64,000 nt of DNA from Pokkaliibacter sp046614695 (GCF_046614695.1 NZ_JBKKHQ010000027.1:1-64000), one strand, 5' to 3'. Shown: positions 8,508-18,004, numbered from the stretch's first letter. The notes: generated by a model not told the origin, from the letters alone. Numbers and translations are program-made.

Positions 8508-9929
8508 ATGACCGCCAAGACCTTGTACGACAAATTGTGGGATGCCCATTTGGTGCATCAGAACGAAGATGGCAGCGCGTTGATCTATATCGATCGACAT
8601 TTACTGCATGAAGTCACTTCTCCGCAAGCGTTTGAAGGTCTGCGACTTGCGGGCCGTAAGCCCTGGCGTCTGGCGAATAACCTGGCCACTCCTGATCATA
8701 ATGTTCCCACTACGGTTGATGAGCGTGCTCGCGGCATTGATGGTATCGCAGACCCTGTGTCGAAAACGCAGGTGCAAACGCTGGATGCTAACTGTGAAGA
8801 GTTTGGTATTCAGGAGTTTGCGATGGGTGATATCCGTCAGGGTATCGTGCACGTCGTTGGCCCTGAGCAGGGCGCGACGCTGCCCGGTATGACCGTAGTG
8901 TGCGGTGACTCTCATACCTCTACCCATGGTGCTTTCGGCGCACTGGCGCACGGTATCGGCACCTCTGAAGTTGAGCACGTGCTGGCGACTCAGTGTCTGG
9001 TGGCCAAGAAGATGAAAAGCATGCTGATCCGTATTGACGGCAAGCTTGCCAAGGGCGTGACGGCGAAAGACCTCGTCCTTTATGTCATCGGTAAAATCGG
9101 TACTGCAGGCGGTACTGGTTACGCTGTTGAATTTGCGGGTGAGGCTATTCGTCATCTGAGCATGGAAGGTCGTATGACCATCTGTAATATGGCGATCGAA
9201 GCGGGTGCCCGTGCCGGTATGGTGGCAGTGGATCAAACCACGATTGATTACGTTAAAGGCCGTCCCTTTGCGCCTCAGGGGGATAACTGGGAAAAAGCCG
9301 TGACTTACTGGAACACGCTTCACTCCGATGAAGGCGCAAGCTTTGACAAAGTGATTGAGCTTCAGGCAGCGGACATCCATCCGCAGGTTACCTGGGGTAC
9401 TTCACCGGAAATGGTTACCGATGTGTTCGGTATTGCGCCCAAGCCTGAAGAAGAGAGCGATGGCATCAAACGTATGGCCATCGAGCGTGCGCTTAAATAC
9501 ATGGGCCTGCAGGGTGGTCAGCGCGTTCAGGATATTCAGCTCGATCGCGTCTTTATCGGCTCTTGCACTAACTCCCGTATCGAAGATTTGCGCGAAGCCG
9601 CTGAAGTCGTCAAAGGCAAAAAAGTCGCTGCGACGCTCAAGCAGGCAATGGTTGTTCCGGGTTCTGGTTTGGTGAAACAGCAGGCGGAAGCCGAAGGGCT
9701 GGATAAGATTTTCGTTGAAGCGGGCCTTGAATGGCGTGAGCCAGGCTGCTCCATGTGTCTGGCGATGAATGCCGACAAGCTGGGGGTGGGTGAGCATTGT
9801 GCTTCTACCTCTAACCGTAACTTCGAAGGACGTCAGGGCTTTGGTGGCCGTACTCACCTGGTGAGCCCTGCCATGGCGGCGGCCGCAGCCATTGCCGGTC
9901 ACTTTGTTGATATCCGTGAGTGGAACTAA
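8508..9929 (+). CDS. leuC: 3-isopropylmalate dehydratase large subunit
   Basis: LeuC, with LeuD, isomerises 2-isopropylmalate to 3-isopropylmalate in leucine synthesis using a [4Fe-4S] cluster. The 473-residue protein has aconitase-family motifs and the three cluster ligands Cys353 (GSCTNSR), Cys414 and Cys417 (GCSMC). VVCGDSHTSTHGAFG is also present. The frame is open from 8484, but the ATG at 8508 (MTAKTLYDKLW) matches the family start and follows GAGGTG. leuD begins 11 bp after its stop, so the two subunits are translated from one message. Confidence 0.97.
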   Translation: MTAKTLYDKLWDAHLVHQNEDGSALIYIDRHLLHEVTSPQAFEGLRLAGRKPWRLANNLATPDHNVPTTVDERARGIDGIADPVSKTQVQTLDANCEEFGIQEFAMGDIRQGIVHVVGPEQGATLPGMTVVCGDSHTSTHGAFGALAHGIGTSEVEHVLATQCLVAKKMKSMLIRIDGKLAKGVTAKDLVLYVIGKIGTAGGTGYAVEFAGEAIRHLSMEGRMTICNMAIEAGARAGMVAVDQTTIDYVKGRPFAPQGDNWEKAVTYWNTLHSDEGASFDKVIELQAADIHPQVTWGTSPEMVTDVFGIAPKPEEESDGIKRMAIERALKYMGLQGGQRVQDIQLDRVFIGSCTNSRIEDLREAAEVVKGKKVAATLKQAMVVPGSGLVKQQAEAEGLDKIFVEAGLEWREPGCSMCLAMNADKLGVGEHCASTSNRNFEGRQGFGGRTHLVSPAMAAAAAIAGHFVDIREWN

Positions 9930-9940
9930 GGAGCGCCCCG

Positions 9941-10579
9941 ATGAAAGCATTTACTCAGCATCAAGGTATTGTGGCGCCGCTTGATCGTGCCAACGTCGAT
10001 ACCGACATGATCATTCCTAAACAGTTTTTGAAGTCCATCAAGCGTACTGGCTTTGGCAAAAACCTGTTTGATGAACTGCGTTACATGGATGAAGGTCAGC
10101 CTGATCAGGATTGCTCCGCGCGTCCATTGAATGAAAGCTTTATGCTCAACCAGCCTCGCTATAAACAGAGCACCATTTTGCTGGCGCGTGAGAACTTTGG
10201 CTGTGGCTCAAGCCGTGAGCATGCGCCGTGGGCGTTGGATGACTATGGTTTTCGTGCGGTCATCGCGCCATCCTTTGCCGATATTTTCTACAATAACTGC
10301 TTTAAAAATGGCCTGTTGCCTATCAGCTTAAGCGCTGAACAGGTGGAAGAGTTGTTCAAAGCAGTCGAGGCCAACGAAGGCTATCAGCTGGAAATTGATC
10401 TTGCTGCACAAGTTGTGCGCAAGCCCGATGGCGGTGAGTTTGCCTTTGAAGTGGATGCGTTTCGTCGCCACTGCTTGCTGAATGGTCTGGATGAAATCGG
10501 CCTGTCATTGCAGCAGGATGCGGCCATCCATGCCTATGAAGAAAAACGTAAAGCGCAGGCGCCCTGGCTTTTCAGCTAA
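9941..10579 (+). CDS. leuD: 3-isopropylmalate dehydratase small subunit
   Basis: LeuD supplies the swivelling domain of isopropylmalate isomerase. The 212-residue protein has the family motifs DTDMIIPKQFLK and NFGCGSSREHAPWAL, which place substrate-binding residues next to the LeuC cluster. The chosen ATG at 9941 follows AAGGAG at 9928-9933. An upstream in-frame start at 9920 would overlap leuC and is less likely. It is the second gene of the leuCD unit; leuB follows after a 110-bp gap with a hairpin. Confidence 0.96.
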   Translation: MKAFTQHQGIVAPLDRANVDTDMIIPKQFLKSIKRTGFGKNLFDELRYMDEGQPDQDCSARPLNESFMLNQPRYKQSTILLARENFGCGSSREHAPWALDDYGFRAVIAPSFADIFYNNCFKNGLLPISLSAEQVEELFKAVEANEGYQLEIDLAAQVVRKPDGGEFAFEVDAFRRHCLLNGLDEIGLSLQQDAAIHAYEEKRKAQAPWLFS

Positions 10580-10605
10580 GCTTGCAGCTTTAAACGTCTG
10601 AAGAA

Positions 10606-10638
10606 ACACCGCACCATTCTGCGAGAGTGGTGCGGTGT
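10606..10638 (+). other. Large hairpin between leuD and leuB
   Basis: ACACCGCACCA (10606-10616) and TGGTGCGGTGT (10628-10638) pair perfectly. The inner TTCT/GAGA extends the stem to about 15 bp with a GCG loop. No T-run follows, so it may be a partial terminator or an mRNA-stabilising element rather than a classic terminator. Confidence 0.6.
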
Positions 10639-10689
10639 ACGTGTGTTTAATGAACTCTACGGGCTATGGCCCACGAAAAGGATTCGATG

Positions 10690-11772
10690 ATGACCAAGAA
10701 AATTCTTGTCCTGCCAGGTGATGGCATTGGTCCTGAAATCATCAATGAGGCTGTTAAAGTCCTGAAAGTGGTCGACAGCAAGTTTGATCTGGCGCTTGAG
10801 CTTGACGAAGCGCTGCTGGGTGGCGCGGCAGTGGACGCCACAGGCGTACCCATGCCAGAGGAAACACTGACCAAAGCTAAAGCTGCTGATGCGGTGCTGC
10901 TGGGTGCCGTCGGTGGTCCTAAGTGGGACAAGATTGAGACGGCCAATCGCCCTGAACGTGGCCTACTGGGTATTCGTTCCAACCTTAAACTCTTTGCTAA
11001 CCTGCGCCCGGCGATTCTTTACCCGCAGCTGGCCGATGCTTCTTCACTGAAGCCTGAAATTGTCAGCGGTCTGGATATCTTAATTGTGCGCGAACTGACC
11101 GGCGGCATCTATTTTGGTCAGCCACGGGGCATTCGCACACTGGAAAATGGTGAGCGCGAAGGCTTTAACACTTATGTGTATTCCGAGTCTGAGATTCGCC
11201 GTATCGCCCATGTTGCCTTTGATCTGGCGCGCCAGCGTAACCGTAAAGTTTGCTCCATTGATAAATCCAACGTGCTGGAAGTGACTGTGTTGTGGCGCGA
11301 TGTCATGGAAGAAGTAGCGAAGGAATATCCTGACGTTGAACTGAGCCACATGTACGTCGATAACGCCGCCATGCAGCTGGTACGTGCACCCAAACAGTTT
11401 GACGTGCTGGTGACCGGCAACATGTTCGGTGACATCCTTTCGGATGAAGCGGCAATGCTAACGGGTTCCATCGGCATGCTGCCAAGCGCCTCCCTGGATA
11501 TCAATGGCAAGGGCATGTACGAACCCTGTCATGGTTCAGCGCCTGATATCGCCGGACAGGGGATTGCCAACCCCTTGGCAACCATCCTTTCAGCTGCCAT
11601 GATGTTGCGTTACACCTTTAAGGAAGGTGAGGCTGCCGATGCTATTGAACAAGCGGTCAGCAAGGTTCTGGATCAGCAGCTGCGTACAGCAGATATCTGG
11701 TCAGAAGGCATGCAGAAAGTGAGCACGTCAGCAATGGGTGATGCTGTCATCGCGGCACTGCAAGCAAGCTAA
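10690..11772 (+). CDS. leuB: 3-isopropylmalate dehydrogenase
   Basis: LeuB oxidises and decarboxylates 3-isopropylmalate to 2-oxoisocaproate with NAD+, the third leucine-specific step. The 360-residue protein has the family opening LPGDGIGPEI, the substrate-arginine region (ERGLLGIRSNLKLFANLRP), the Tyr-containing ELTGGIYFGQPRG, and the metal/NAD site NMFGDILSDEAAMLTGSIG followed by EPCHGSAPDIAGQGIANP. Two adjacent ATGs (10687, 10690) exist. The second is better spaced from AAAGGA. An in-frame ATG at 10666 lies upstream of the ribosome site and is unlikely. Confidence 0.97.
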   Translation: MTKKILVLPGDGIGPEIINEAVKVLKVVDSKFDLALELDEALLGGAAVDATGVPMPEETLTKAKAADAVLLGAVGGPKWDKIETANRPERGLLGIRSNLKLFANLRPAILYPQLADASSLKPEIVSGLDILIVRELTGGIYFGQPRGIRTLENGEREGFNTYVYSESEIRRIAHVAFDLARQRNRKVCSIDKSNVLEVTVLWRDVMEEVAKEYPDVELSHMYVDNAAMQLVRAPKQFDVLVTGNMFGDILSDEAAMLTGSIGMLPSASLDINGKGMYEPCHGSAPDIAGQGIANPLATILSAAMMLRYTFKEGEAADAIEQAVSKVLDQQLRTADIWSEGMQKVSTSAMGDAVIAALQAS

Positions 11773-11794
11773 ATACTACTAATAGAGAACGAAA

Positions 11795-11813
11795 GGGGCG
11801 CATTTGTCGCCCC
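11795..11813 (+). other. Short GC hairpin between leuB and asd
   Basis: GGGGCG (11795-11800), loop CATTTGT and CGCCCC (11808-11813) form a perfect 6-bp stem without a T-run. It may partly separate leuB and asd transcription. Confidence 0.4.
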
Positions 11814-11832
11814 GTATTCTGTGAGAACGAAA

Positions 11833-12951
11833 ATGTCCATGATGCGTGTAGGTCTGGTTGGTTGGCGGGGCATGGTTGGCTCCGTCCTTATGCAGCGAAT
11901 GCTGGAAGAGCGTGATTTCGATCATATCGATCCCATTTTCTTCACCACCTCTCAGGTGGGTAAGACCGGACCTGCTATTGGAAAAGACATTCCCACCCTG
12001 AAAGATGCCTATTCCATTGATGATCTGAAGACGCTGGACGTTGTCATTACCTGTCAGGGCGGTGACTACACCAATGATGTTTACCCACGTCTGCGTCAGG
12101 CGGGCTGGAATGGCTACTGGATTGATGCGGCTTCCAGTCTGCGCATGGACAAAGATGCCATCATCGTACTGGACCCGGTTAACCAGTCTGTTATCAAACA
12201 AGGTTTGGTGGACGGTGTTAAAACTTACGTCGGTGGTAACTGTACCGTTAGTCTGATGTTGATGGGCTTGGGTGGTCTTTTTGAACGTGGACACGTTGAG
12301 TGGATGACCGCGATGACCTATCAGGCGGCTTCTGGTGCAGGCGCGCAGAACATGCGTGAACTGCTGAACCAGATGGGTACTCTGCGTCAGGGTGTTGCCG
12401 CTGAACTGGACACTCCTTCCAGCGCTATTCTTGATATCGACCGTAAAGTCGCTGAGCTGATGCGCTCTGACAGCTTCCCCACAGATAACTTTGGTGTTCC
12501 TCTGGCAGGTAGCTTAATTCCATGGATTGATAAAGAACTGGAGAATGGTCAGTCGCGTGAGGAATGGAAGGCTCAGGCTGAAACGAACAAGATTCTTGGC
12601 CTCTCGGGTGCACCGATCCCTGTTGATGGTATTTGCGTGCGCATCGGTGCTATGCGTTGTCACAGCCAGGCACTGACCATCAAGCTCAAGCAGGATATTC
12701 CTGTCGATGAGATTGAAGGAATGCTTGCTGCTCATAACGACTGGGTAAAAGTGGTGCCTAATCACCGTGATGTCACTATCACTGATTTAACCCCCACTGC
12801 AGTGACTGGAACACTGACAGTACCGGTTGGTCGTATTCGCAAGTTGAATATGGGTCCACAGTATCTGGGAGCCTTTACCGTGGGTGACCAGTTGTTGTGG
12901 GGGGCCGCAGAGCCGCTTCGCCGGATGCTGCGAATCCTCTTGGAAGATTAG
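11833..12951 (+). CDS. asd: Aspartate-semialdehyde dehydrogenase
   Basis: Asd reduces aspartyl phosphate to aspartate semialdehyde with NADPH, the branch point to lysine/diaminopimelate, threonine and methionine. The 372-residue protein has the NADP-binding start GWRGMVGSVL, the catalytic Cys137 in GGNCTVSLM, and the gammaproteobacterial signature QAASGAGAQNMREL. Several starts are possible (GTG 11821, ATG 11833, 11839, 11842). GAGA upstream gives the best spacing to 11833, while 11839 aligns best with E. coli. It belongs to the conserved leu-asd-usg-fimV-truA block. Confidence 0.97.
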   Translation: MSMMRVGLVGWRGMVGSVLMQRMLEERDFDHIDPIFFTTSQVGKTGPAIGKDIPTLKDAYSIDDLKTLDVVITCQGGDYTNDVYPRLRQAGWNGYWIDAASSLRMDKDAIIVLDPVNQSVIKQGLVDGVKTYVGGNCTVSLMLMGLGGLFERGHVEWMTAMTYQAASGAGAQNMRELLNQMGTLRQGVAAELDTPSSAILDIDRKVAELMRSDSFPTDNFGVPLAGSLIPWIDKELENGQSREEWKAQAETNKILGLSGAPIPVDGICVRIGAMRCHSQALTIKLKQDIPVDEIEGMLAAHNDWVKVVPNHRDVTITDLTPTAVTGTLTVPVGRIRKLNMGPQYLGAFTVGDQLLWGAAEPLRRMLRILLED

Positions 12952-12966
12952 GTCTTACCTCAATGC

Positions 12967-12998
12967 AAACCCGGCTTAGGCCGGGTTTGTTGTTTTGG
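12967..12998 (+). terminator. Rho-independent terminator after asd
   Basis: AAACCCGGC (12967-12975), loop TTAG and GCCGGGTTT (12980-12988) form a 9-bp stem followed by the T-rich tract TTTGTTGTTTTGG. Confidence 0.85.
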
Positions 12999-13104
12999 TG
13001 GAGCTTGTCAGTTGTGTTGCCAGCCAGTAGAGTGCCCACCTTCATATTAACTGCAGAAACGTGTACTGCTTCTGTAGAACATGCTTTAGCCCGGGAATAG
13101 TCAG

Positions 13105-14079
13105 ATGAAAGAGAAGTTGGATATCGCCATTGTTGGCGCCACAGGTGTGGTCGGTGAGTCGTTGCTGGAGTTACTGGAATCCAAAGAGCTGTCAGTTGGA
13201 AAGCTGGTGCTTCTCGCTAGCGACCGTTCCTTGGGAAAGGTTATGTATTTCAAAGAGCGTTCCATCAAAATCCAGGATGTGGCGACCTTTGACTTTTCAT
13301 CCGTTAATGTGGCGATTTTTGTCGCGGCAGCCGATGCGTCGGAAACCTTTGTGCCTAAAGCAATCAGTGCTGGCTGTAAGGTTATTGATGCCAGCAGCTA
13401 CTCCCGCAGCAATGCGAATATTCCGCTTTACGTTGAAAATATCAGTACTGAAGCCTTGGGGCAGAGTGCTCATATTGCGGTTGCGGATTCTTCAGCAGCT
13501 ATCGTTAGCCAGGTAATGACAGCCGTGCAGCAAGTTACCCAGATTAACCGTGCTGATGTGCTGGTATACCAGGCCGCTTCAGGCGCTGGTCGTGAAGCAG
13601 TGGAAGAGCTGGTTAAACAGACCGTGCATATGATGAGCGGCAAGGGCCGCGAGGATGCGCCTCGTGAGCTGATGCCTGCTACGCTTGGTTTTAATGTGAT
13701 TAAAACTGATGAAGCCTATGATCAGCAGCTGGCCAGTGAGGTTGTGCGTCTCACCACTATTGATGCCGGCTCCGTGATGGTCTCTTCAGCCTGGGTGCCT
13801 GTTATCTATGGGTCTGGCTTCATGTTGCATTTGGATCTGGCCGAAGCCCTGAGGGAAGAACAGCTCTCTACAGCTATAAACGCTATAGCAGATCTCAGCT
13901 GGACCAAGGAAGTGGTTACGCCAGCGGACCAGGCCGCTGGTAAAGAGCAAATCCTTGTTCAGTTAGCCCAGCAGCATCCTCACAACGCCAAGCGCATTGC
14001 GCTCTGGTGTGTTGCCGACAATATCCGTAAAGGTGTCGCTGCTAACATTCTTAGCGCAGTATCCGCATTACAGGGCTAA
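13105..14079 (+). CDS. usg: USG-1-like aspartate-semialdehyde dehydrogenase paralogue lacking the catalytic cysteine
   Basis: This 324-residue protein has the Asd fold: the Rossmann start AIVGATGVVG and the dimer motif YQAASGAGREAVEEL. The active-site segment that reads NPNC or GGNC in true enzymes reads ADSSAAIVS here, so the nucleophile is missing. That matches the USG-1 family, found beside asd, fimV and truA in many gammaproteobacteria and not known to be an active dehydrogenase. It follows asd after a terminator and precedes fimV. Its role is unknown. The Shine-Dalgarno sequence is weak. Confidence 0.9.
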   Translation: MKEKLDIAIVGATGVVGESLLELLESKELSVGKLVLLASDRSLGKVMYFKERSIKIQDVATFDFSSVNVAIFVAAADASETFVPKAISAGCKVIDASSYSRSNANIPLYVENISTEALGQSAHIAVADSSAAIVSQVMTAVQQVTQINRADVLVYQAASGAGREAVEELVKQTVHMMSGKGREDAPRELMPATLGFNVIKTDEAYDQQLASEVVRLTTIDAGSVMVSSAWVPVIYGSGFMLHLDLAEALREEQLSTAINAIADLSWTKEVVTPADQAAGKEQILVQLAQQHPHNAKRIALWCVADNIRKGVAANILSAVSALQG

Positions 14080-14099
14080 GAATGTCTCTCTGACTAAGT

Positions 14100-14150
14100 T
14101 GTCTAACTGTTTGAATCGCCATTGATTCCGGCTTTTCCTCCAGTTAGACA
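14100..14150 (+). repeat. Inverted repeats upstream of fimV
   Basis: TGTCTAACTG (14100-14109) and CAGTTAGACA (14141-14150) are perfect inverted 10-mers with a 31-base loop. A second dyad, GACAC/GTGTC (14147-14159), overlaps the right arm. Neither is followed by a T-run. They could be operator or mRNA structures in the 225-bp gap before fimV. Confidence 0.5.
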
Positions 14151-14304
14151 CAGCGTGTCACAATGCATATACTCGAAACGCAAGCTCTATGCTAAGTGCT
14201 GCTACTTTGCTTATGCCATGCACTCAGCGCAGCTTCTGTCGTTCCTCATTTTTTAGTACTGTGATGAGGTTCATAAGGATGATTACAGAGGGTCAGGACG
14301 TCGA

Positions 14305-16878
14305 ATGCTGCGTAAAATAGCAACGAGTGTTCTACTGGCTGGTGCTTTTTATGCACCAGCTTCATGGGCCTTGTCCCTGGGGGAAGCCTCTCTGGGCTCC
14401 TATATTGATCAGCCTCTTAATGCCGAACTCCCCCTGAATGATGTAGGAAGTGTCGATCTTTCTCAGATGCAAGTGCGCCTGGCTGATCGCTCTGCCACAC
14501 CGGCATCTGCCTTATTATCAAGTATCCGTTTGCAATTAATGACTCGTAATGGTCAGGCATTTATTCGTGCGACCAGTTTACGGCCCGTTGATACGACCTA
14601 TCTGAATTTTATTGTTGAAGTGACCTGGCCCCAAGGGAGTCGTGCACGCGAATACACCCTGTTCTTTGATCCGCCTCCTGCTTCAGTCCAGCTCATTGGT
14701 AATTTGCCAGCAGGGGCTCAGGCTGCTTCGGATTATCGAACACCTGACCGCCCTTTTAGCGGAGGTGTTCCAGATAACTCTCCCGCGGAACCTGTGATCT
14801 CGAAAGTGCCCGCTGAGACCGTTCAAACCCAATCTGTGCCGGGTAAGTCGGTACGAGTCGGGAGAGCTGATACTCTCTGGTCAATTGCTCTTAAAAATCG
14901 TCCTGTCTCCGGTGTTAGTCCTCAGCAGGTCATGCTGGCTTTCCAGCGGGTTAATCCTGATGCATTCATAAATGGCAACATTAATCAGATTAAGCGTGGC
15001 TCAGTACTTAAGATTCCTTCCTTGCAGGAAATTCGTAAGCTGAATTTTGATCAGGCACTGAAAGAAGTCGCCCGTCAAAACCGTCTATGGCGAACCCGGG
15101 GCGCAGCGCCGAAAGCCAAAGCTGCTTTGACGAATAAAAAAGCAGAAACTCCCGCACCTAAAGTCGAACCAAAGGAACAGGGTCAGTTACGTCTTACAAC
15201 GCCGAAAGCGGAGGAAGCTGCTACTGCGACTGACGGAACAGGTGATGGTCGAATTCCGGACGTTAATAGCCGCTTTAAAAGCTTACAAGACAAGCTGAGT
15301 CTGACGCAGGAAGAACTGGATAAAACTAAGAGCGAGTACGCGGATACCAAGAGCCAGCTGGCAGATATGCAGGCTCAGATTGATGTGATTACTAAGCTCC
15401 TTACCGCCAAGAATGAAGAGCTAGCCGGTTTACAAAGTTCGCTTAAGTCAACGCAAACGGATAATGATGACTTGCGTAAACGTAATGCTGAGCTTGAGGC
15501 AATGCTCAAACAACAGCAGGAAGCGCAAGCTCAGACTGTAGAGGCCCCAAAAGAGGATGAGAAGAAGGAAGAGCCTGTCACTCCTGCGGCCTCTGAAGAT
15601 TCACTGGCCGGAATTCCTCTGACGTATTTGATCGCTGGGGCAGCAGCACTGGTTGCTTTACTGATTGGTTTACTGCTTTGGCTGCGGAAGCGCTCAGGTT
15701 CGGACGAGGACTCTACTGAGAAAATCCGTCGGGAGCTTGAAGAGCAGATGCAGGCCCGTAACCAGATGGCGGATGCCGCTACAGGGGCCGCCGCTGGAGC
15801 AGCAGCTGCCGCTTATATTGATGCGCAGTCGATGTCGGAGGAGCCGGAGTTTGAAGAGGTGGACCCGCTCGATGGTTTTGACGAACTCTTTGATGAGGAT
15901 CTGGACCTCGATATGGAGTCTCCCGATCCAACGGATCCTTTCAATGCGGCAGATGATCCTTTTGATCTGGATGAAGAGATTGATGAAGACGCCGGTTCAG
16001 ATATCGAGAGCGAAATCGAAGCGCTTGCAGCAGCCAGCGACCCTTTAGCAGATATCGACCTTGATCTTGATGATTCTGAAGAAGAAACAAGCTCTTTGCT
16101 CGAAGAGGCTGAAAATGAAGCAGCGGGCGTTTTCCCTGAAGAGTCAGTTGATGAAAGTGCTGCTGAGGAAGTCAGTGATTCAGATCTTGATGACCTTCTC
16201 AATGAGGCAGCCGCAGAGCAAGAAGAACAGTCAGAGGTGGAGACGAGCCGGCAAATTGGCGAGTTTGATGAGGATGACCTGGCACAGAGCGTTTCTCTGG
16301 ATGTCAGTGATACGCCAGAGCAGGATGAAGAAGCCTTTGTGCAGACACTGATGCAGGAAAATAATATCGCATCAGATGAGCCTGACATTGATAGCGAGCC
16401 AGTAGCTGAGGTTTCCGAGGCCACAGAAGATGCGCTTCCTGAACCAGAGGATGAATTTGGTCAGGATGATATTGATGCTTTGCTCGATCAGGATGACGGG
16501 GCTGCAGATGATGAATCTATCCCGGATCTTGAAGAAGTTGCAGATCTGAGCGAGCTGGATGACCTGGATGATGTTCTGGTCGAAGATGAGGCCGTCATCG
16601 AAGATACTGATCCCAATATGCTAAGCCTGGATGAAGAGCTGGATGCGCTTCTTGCTGAGGCAGATCAAGGCGGCTTTGTTGAGGAGGAAGCGTTGGGCGA
16701 AGAGGATTTTACTTTCCTCTCCGGCGCAGATGAAGCGGCGACAAAGCTGGACTTGGCCAGAGCCTATCTGGATATGGAAGATATTGACGGTGCGCGCGAC
16801 ATCCTTCAGGAGGTCATGAGCGAGGGCTCGGAAGTACAACAACAGGAAGCGCAAGAGCTGCTAGCTTCACTGGGTTAA
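14305..16878 (+). CDS. fimV: FimV/HubP-family polar inner-membrane protein
   Basis: FimV proteins anchor polar machinery (type IV pili, flagella, chemoreceptors) via a periplasmic peptidoglycan-binding part and a cytoplasmic acidic tail. The 857-residue product has a signal peptide (1-22), the FimV N-terminal domain (about 23-125), a LysM-like domain (about 182-238) and a coiled coil (about 325-405). A single membrane span at about 437-459 is followed by basic residues. A very acidic cytoplasmic region follows, ending in the conserved FimV C-terminal TPR-like motif (TKLDLARAYLDMEDIDGARD). AGGA precedes the ATG. It is followed by a strong terminator. Confidence 0.95.
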   Translation: MLRKIATSVLLAGAFYAPASWALSLGEASLGSYIDQPLNAELPLNDVGSVDLSQMQVRLADRSATPASALLSSIRLQLMTRNGQAFIRATSLRPVDTTYLNFIVEVTWPQGSRAREYTLFFDPPPASVQLIGNLPAGAQAASDYRTPDRPFSGGVPDNSPAEPVISKVPAETVQTQSVPGKSVRVGRADTLWSIALKNRPVSGVSPQQVMLAFQRVNPDAFINGNINQIKRGSVLKIPSLQEIRKLNFDQALKEVARQNRLWRTRGAAPKAKAALTNKKAETPAPKVEPKEQGQLRLTTPKAEEAATATDGTGDGRIPDVNSRFKSLQDKLSLTQEELDKTKSEYADTKSQLADMQAQIDVITKLLTAKNEELAGLQSSLKSTQTDNDDLRKRNAELEAMLKQQQEAQAQTVEAPKEDEKKEEPVTPAASEDSLAGIPLTYLIAGAAALVALLIGLLLWLRKRSGSDEDSTEKIRRELEEQMQARNQMADAATGAAAGAAAAAYIDAQSMSEEPEFEEVDPLDGFDELFDEDLDLDMESPDPTDPFNAADDPFDLDEEIDEDAGSDIESEIEALAAASDPLADIDLDLDDSEEETSSLLEEAENEAAGVFPEESVDESAAEEVSDSDLDDLLNEAAAEQEEQSEVETSRQIGEFDEDDLAQSVSLDVSDTPEQDEEAFVQTLMQENNIASDEPDIDSEPVAEVSEATEDALPEPEDEFGQDDIDALLDQDDGAADDESIPDLEEVADLSELDDLDDVLVEDEAVIEDTDPNMLSLDEELDALLAEADQGGFVEEEALGEEDFTFLSGADEAATKLDLARAYLDMEDIDGARDILQEVMSEGSEVQQQEAQELLASLG

Positions 16879-16895
16879 ATACAATGTGATATTGG

Positions 16896-16935
16896 CCCCG
16901 GTGCTTTGAGAGGTGCCGGGGTTTTTTATTTTTCC
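16896..16935 (+). terminator. Rho-independent terminator after fimV
   Basis: CCCCGGTGC (16896-16904) pairs with GTGCCGGGG (16913-16921) around an 8-base loop and is followed by TTTTTTATTTTT. Confidence 0.92.
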
Positions 16936-17040
16936 TCAGGTAGGCAACTTGCCTTTTAGGTTGGTTGCGAACACAGCGATAAGTAATTCAGTGGCCAGAA
17001 CCTGATTTTTTCCGGTCAAAACAACAGAGTAGTGGTGTGC

Positions 17041-17868
17041 ATGCAGCAGAGTGACGCTCCTGCCCTCTATAGGGTGGCTTTGGGAGTTGAGTATGACGGC
17101 AGCCGGTTTTATGGGTGGCAGTCACAGAAATCAGGAATTCGCACAGTACAGGCCGCGCTAGAACAGGCGCTGGCGCATGTGGCAAACGAGCCTGTGAATG
17201 TCGTTTGTGCCGGTCGGACAGACGCGGGGGTTCATGGTAGCGAGCAGGTTGTTCACTTTGAAACTCACGCCTTTCGGGAAATGCGTGCCTGGCTATTCGG
17301 TACTAACTCCAGACTTCCTGATGATGTTTGCGTCAAGTGGGCGAGTCCGGTTGATGACAGTTTTCATGCTCGCTTCAGCGCTCGAAACCGCCGGTACCGC
17401 TACGTGATCTTTAGTGATCAGGTCCGTCCCGCTGTCATGAGCAAACAGGTGACCTGGACATACAAAACGCTCGATGTTCAGCGGATGCAGAAAGCGGCCA
17501 ACTATCTGTTGGGTGAGCACGACTTTACCTCTTTTCGTGCTGTTCAGTGTCAGGCGAAAAGTCCGGTGCGCACTTTGATGCACCTTCGCGTTGAGCAGGT
17601 GGGTGGCTATGTCGTTCTGGATGTTAAAGCGAATGCATTCCTGCATCATATGGTGAGAAATCTCGCTGGCGTGCTGATCAAGATCGGTGCGGGTGAGGCA
17701 GAACCTGAGTGGGCAAAAGAAGTGCTTGAGGCTCGGGATCGAACCCAAGGCGGAGTGACTGCGCCTCCTTACGGTCTGTATCTGGTGCAGGCGGGATATC
17801 CTGACTTTGAACTGCCGCAACAGCCGTTGGGGCCACACTTTCTGCGTGGGCTGATTTCTGATGACTAG
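17041..17868 (+). CDS. truA: tRNA pseudouridine(38-40) synthase TruA
   Basis: TruA isomerises uridines 38-40 in the tRNA anticodon arm. The 275-residue protein has the catalytic Asp61 in CAGRTDAGVHG, the RYRYVIF segment and the HHMVRNLAG C-terminal motif of the family. An in-frame GTG at 17032 is possible. The ATG at 17041 gives a length near the usual 270. The ribosome site is weak in either case. It is preceded by the fimV terminator and starts the truA-trpF-trpBA-accD-folC group. Confidence 0.96.
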   Translation: MQQSDAPALYRVALGVEYDGSRFYGWQSQKSGIRTVQAALEQALAHVANEPVNVVCAGRTDAGVHGSEQVVHFETHAFREMRAWLFGTNSRLPDDVCVKWASPVDDSFHARFSARNRRYRYVIFSDQVRPAVMSKQVTWTYKTLDVQRMQKAANYLLGEHDFTSFRAVQCQAKSPVRTLMHLRVEQVGGYVVLDVKANAFLHHMVRNLAGVLIKIGAGEAEPEWAKEVLEARDRTQGGVTAPPYGLYLVQAGYPDFELPQQPLGPHFLRGLISDD

Positions 17869-18004
17869 CCAGAACCGTATGGCCTATGTGAAATCAAGCA
17901 AGGAATAAGGCTTAGCGTTCACCCAATATAATCGCAAGTTGTTGTTATCTTGGGGTGTATCCCTTGTTCTGGTAACATGCCCTCATTTTGGAACCGTTCA
18001 CACT

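Noticed and set aside
8601..9380. A 259-codon minus-strand frame opposite leuC
   Set aside because: It is a shadow of the strongly biased leuC codons, with no ribosome site and no recognisable motifs.
15813..16424. Serine-rich 203-codon minus-strand frame opposite fimV
   Set aside because: The serine richness is only the reverse reading of the acidic Glu/Asp codons of FimV.
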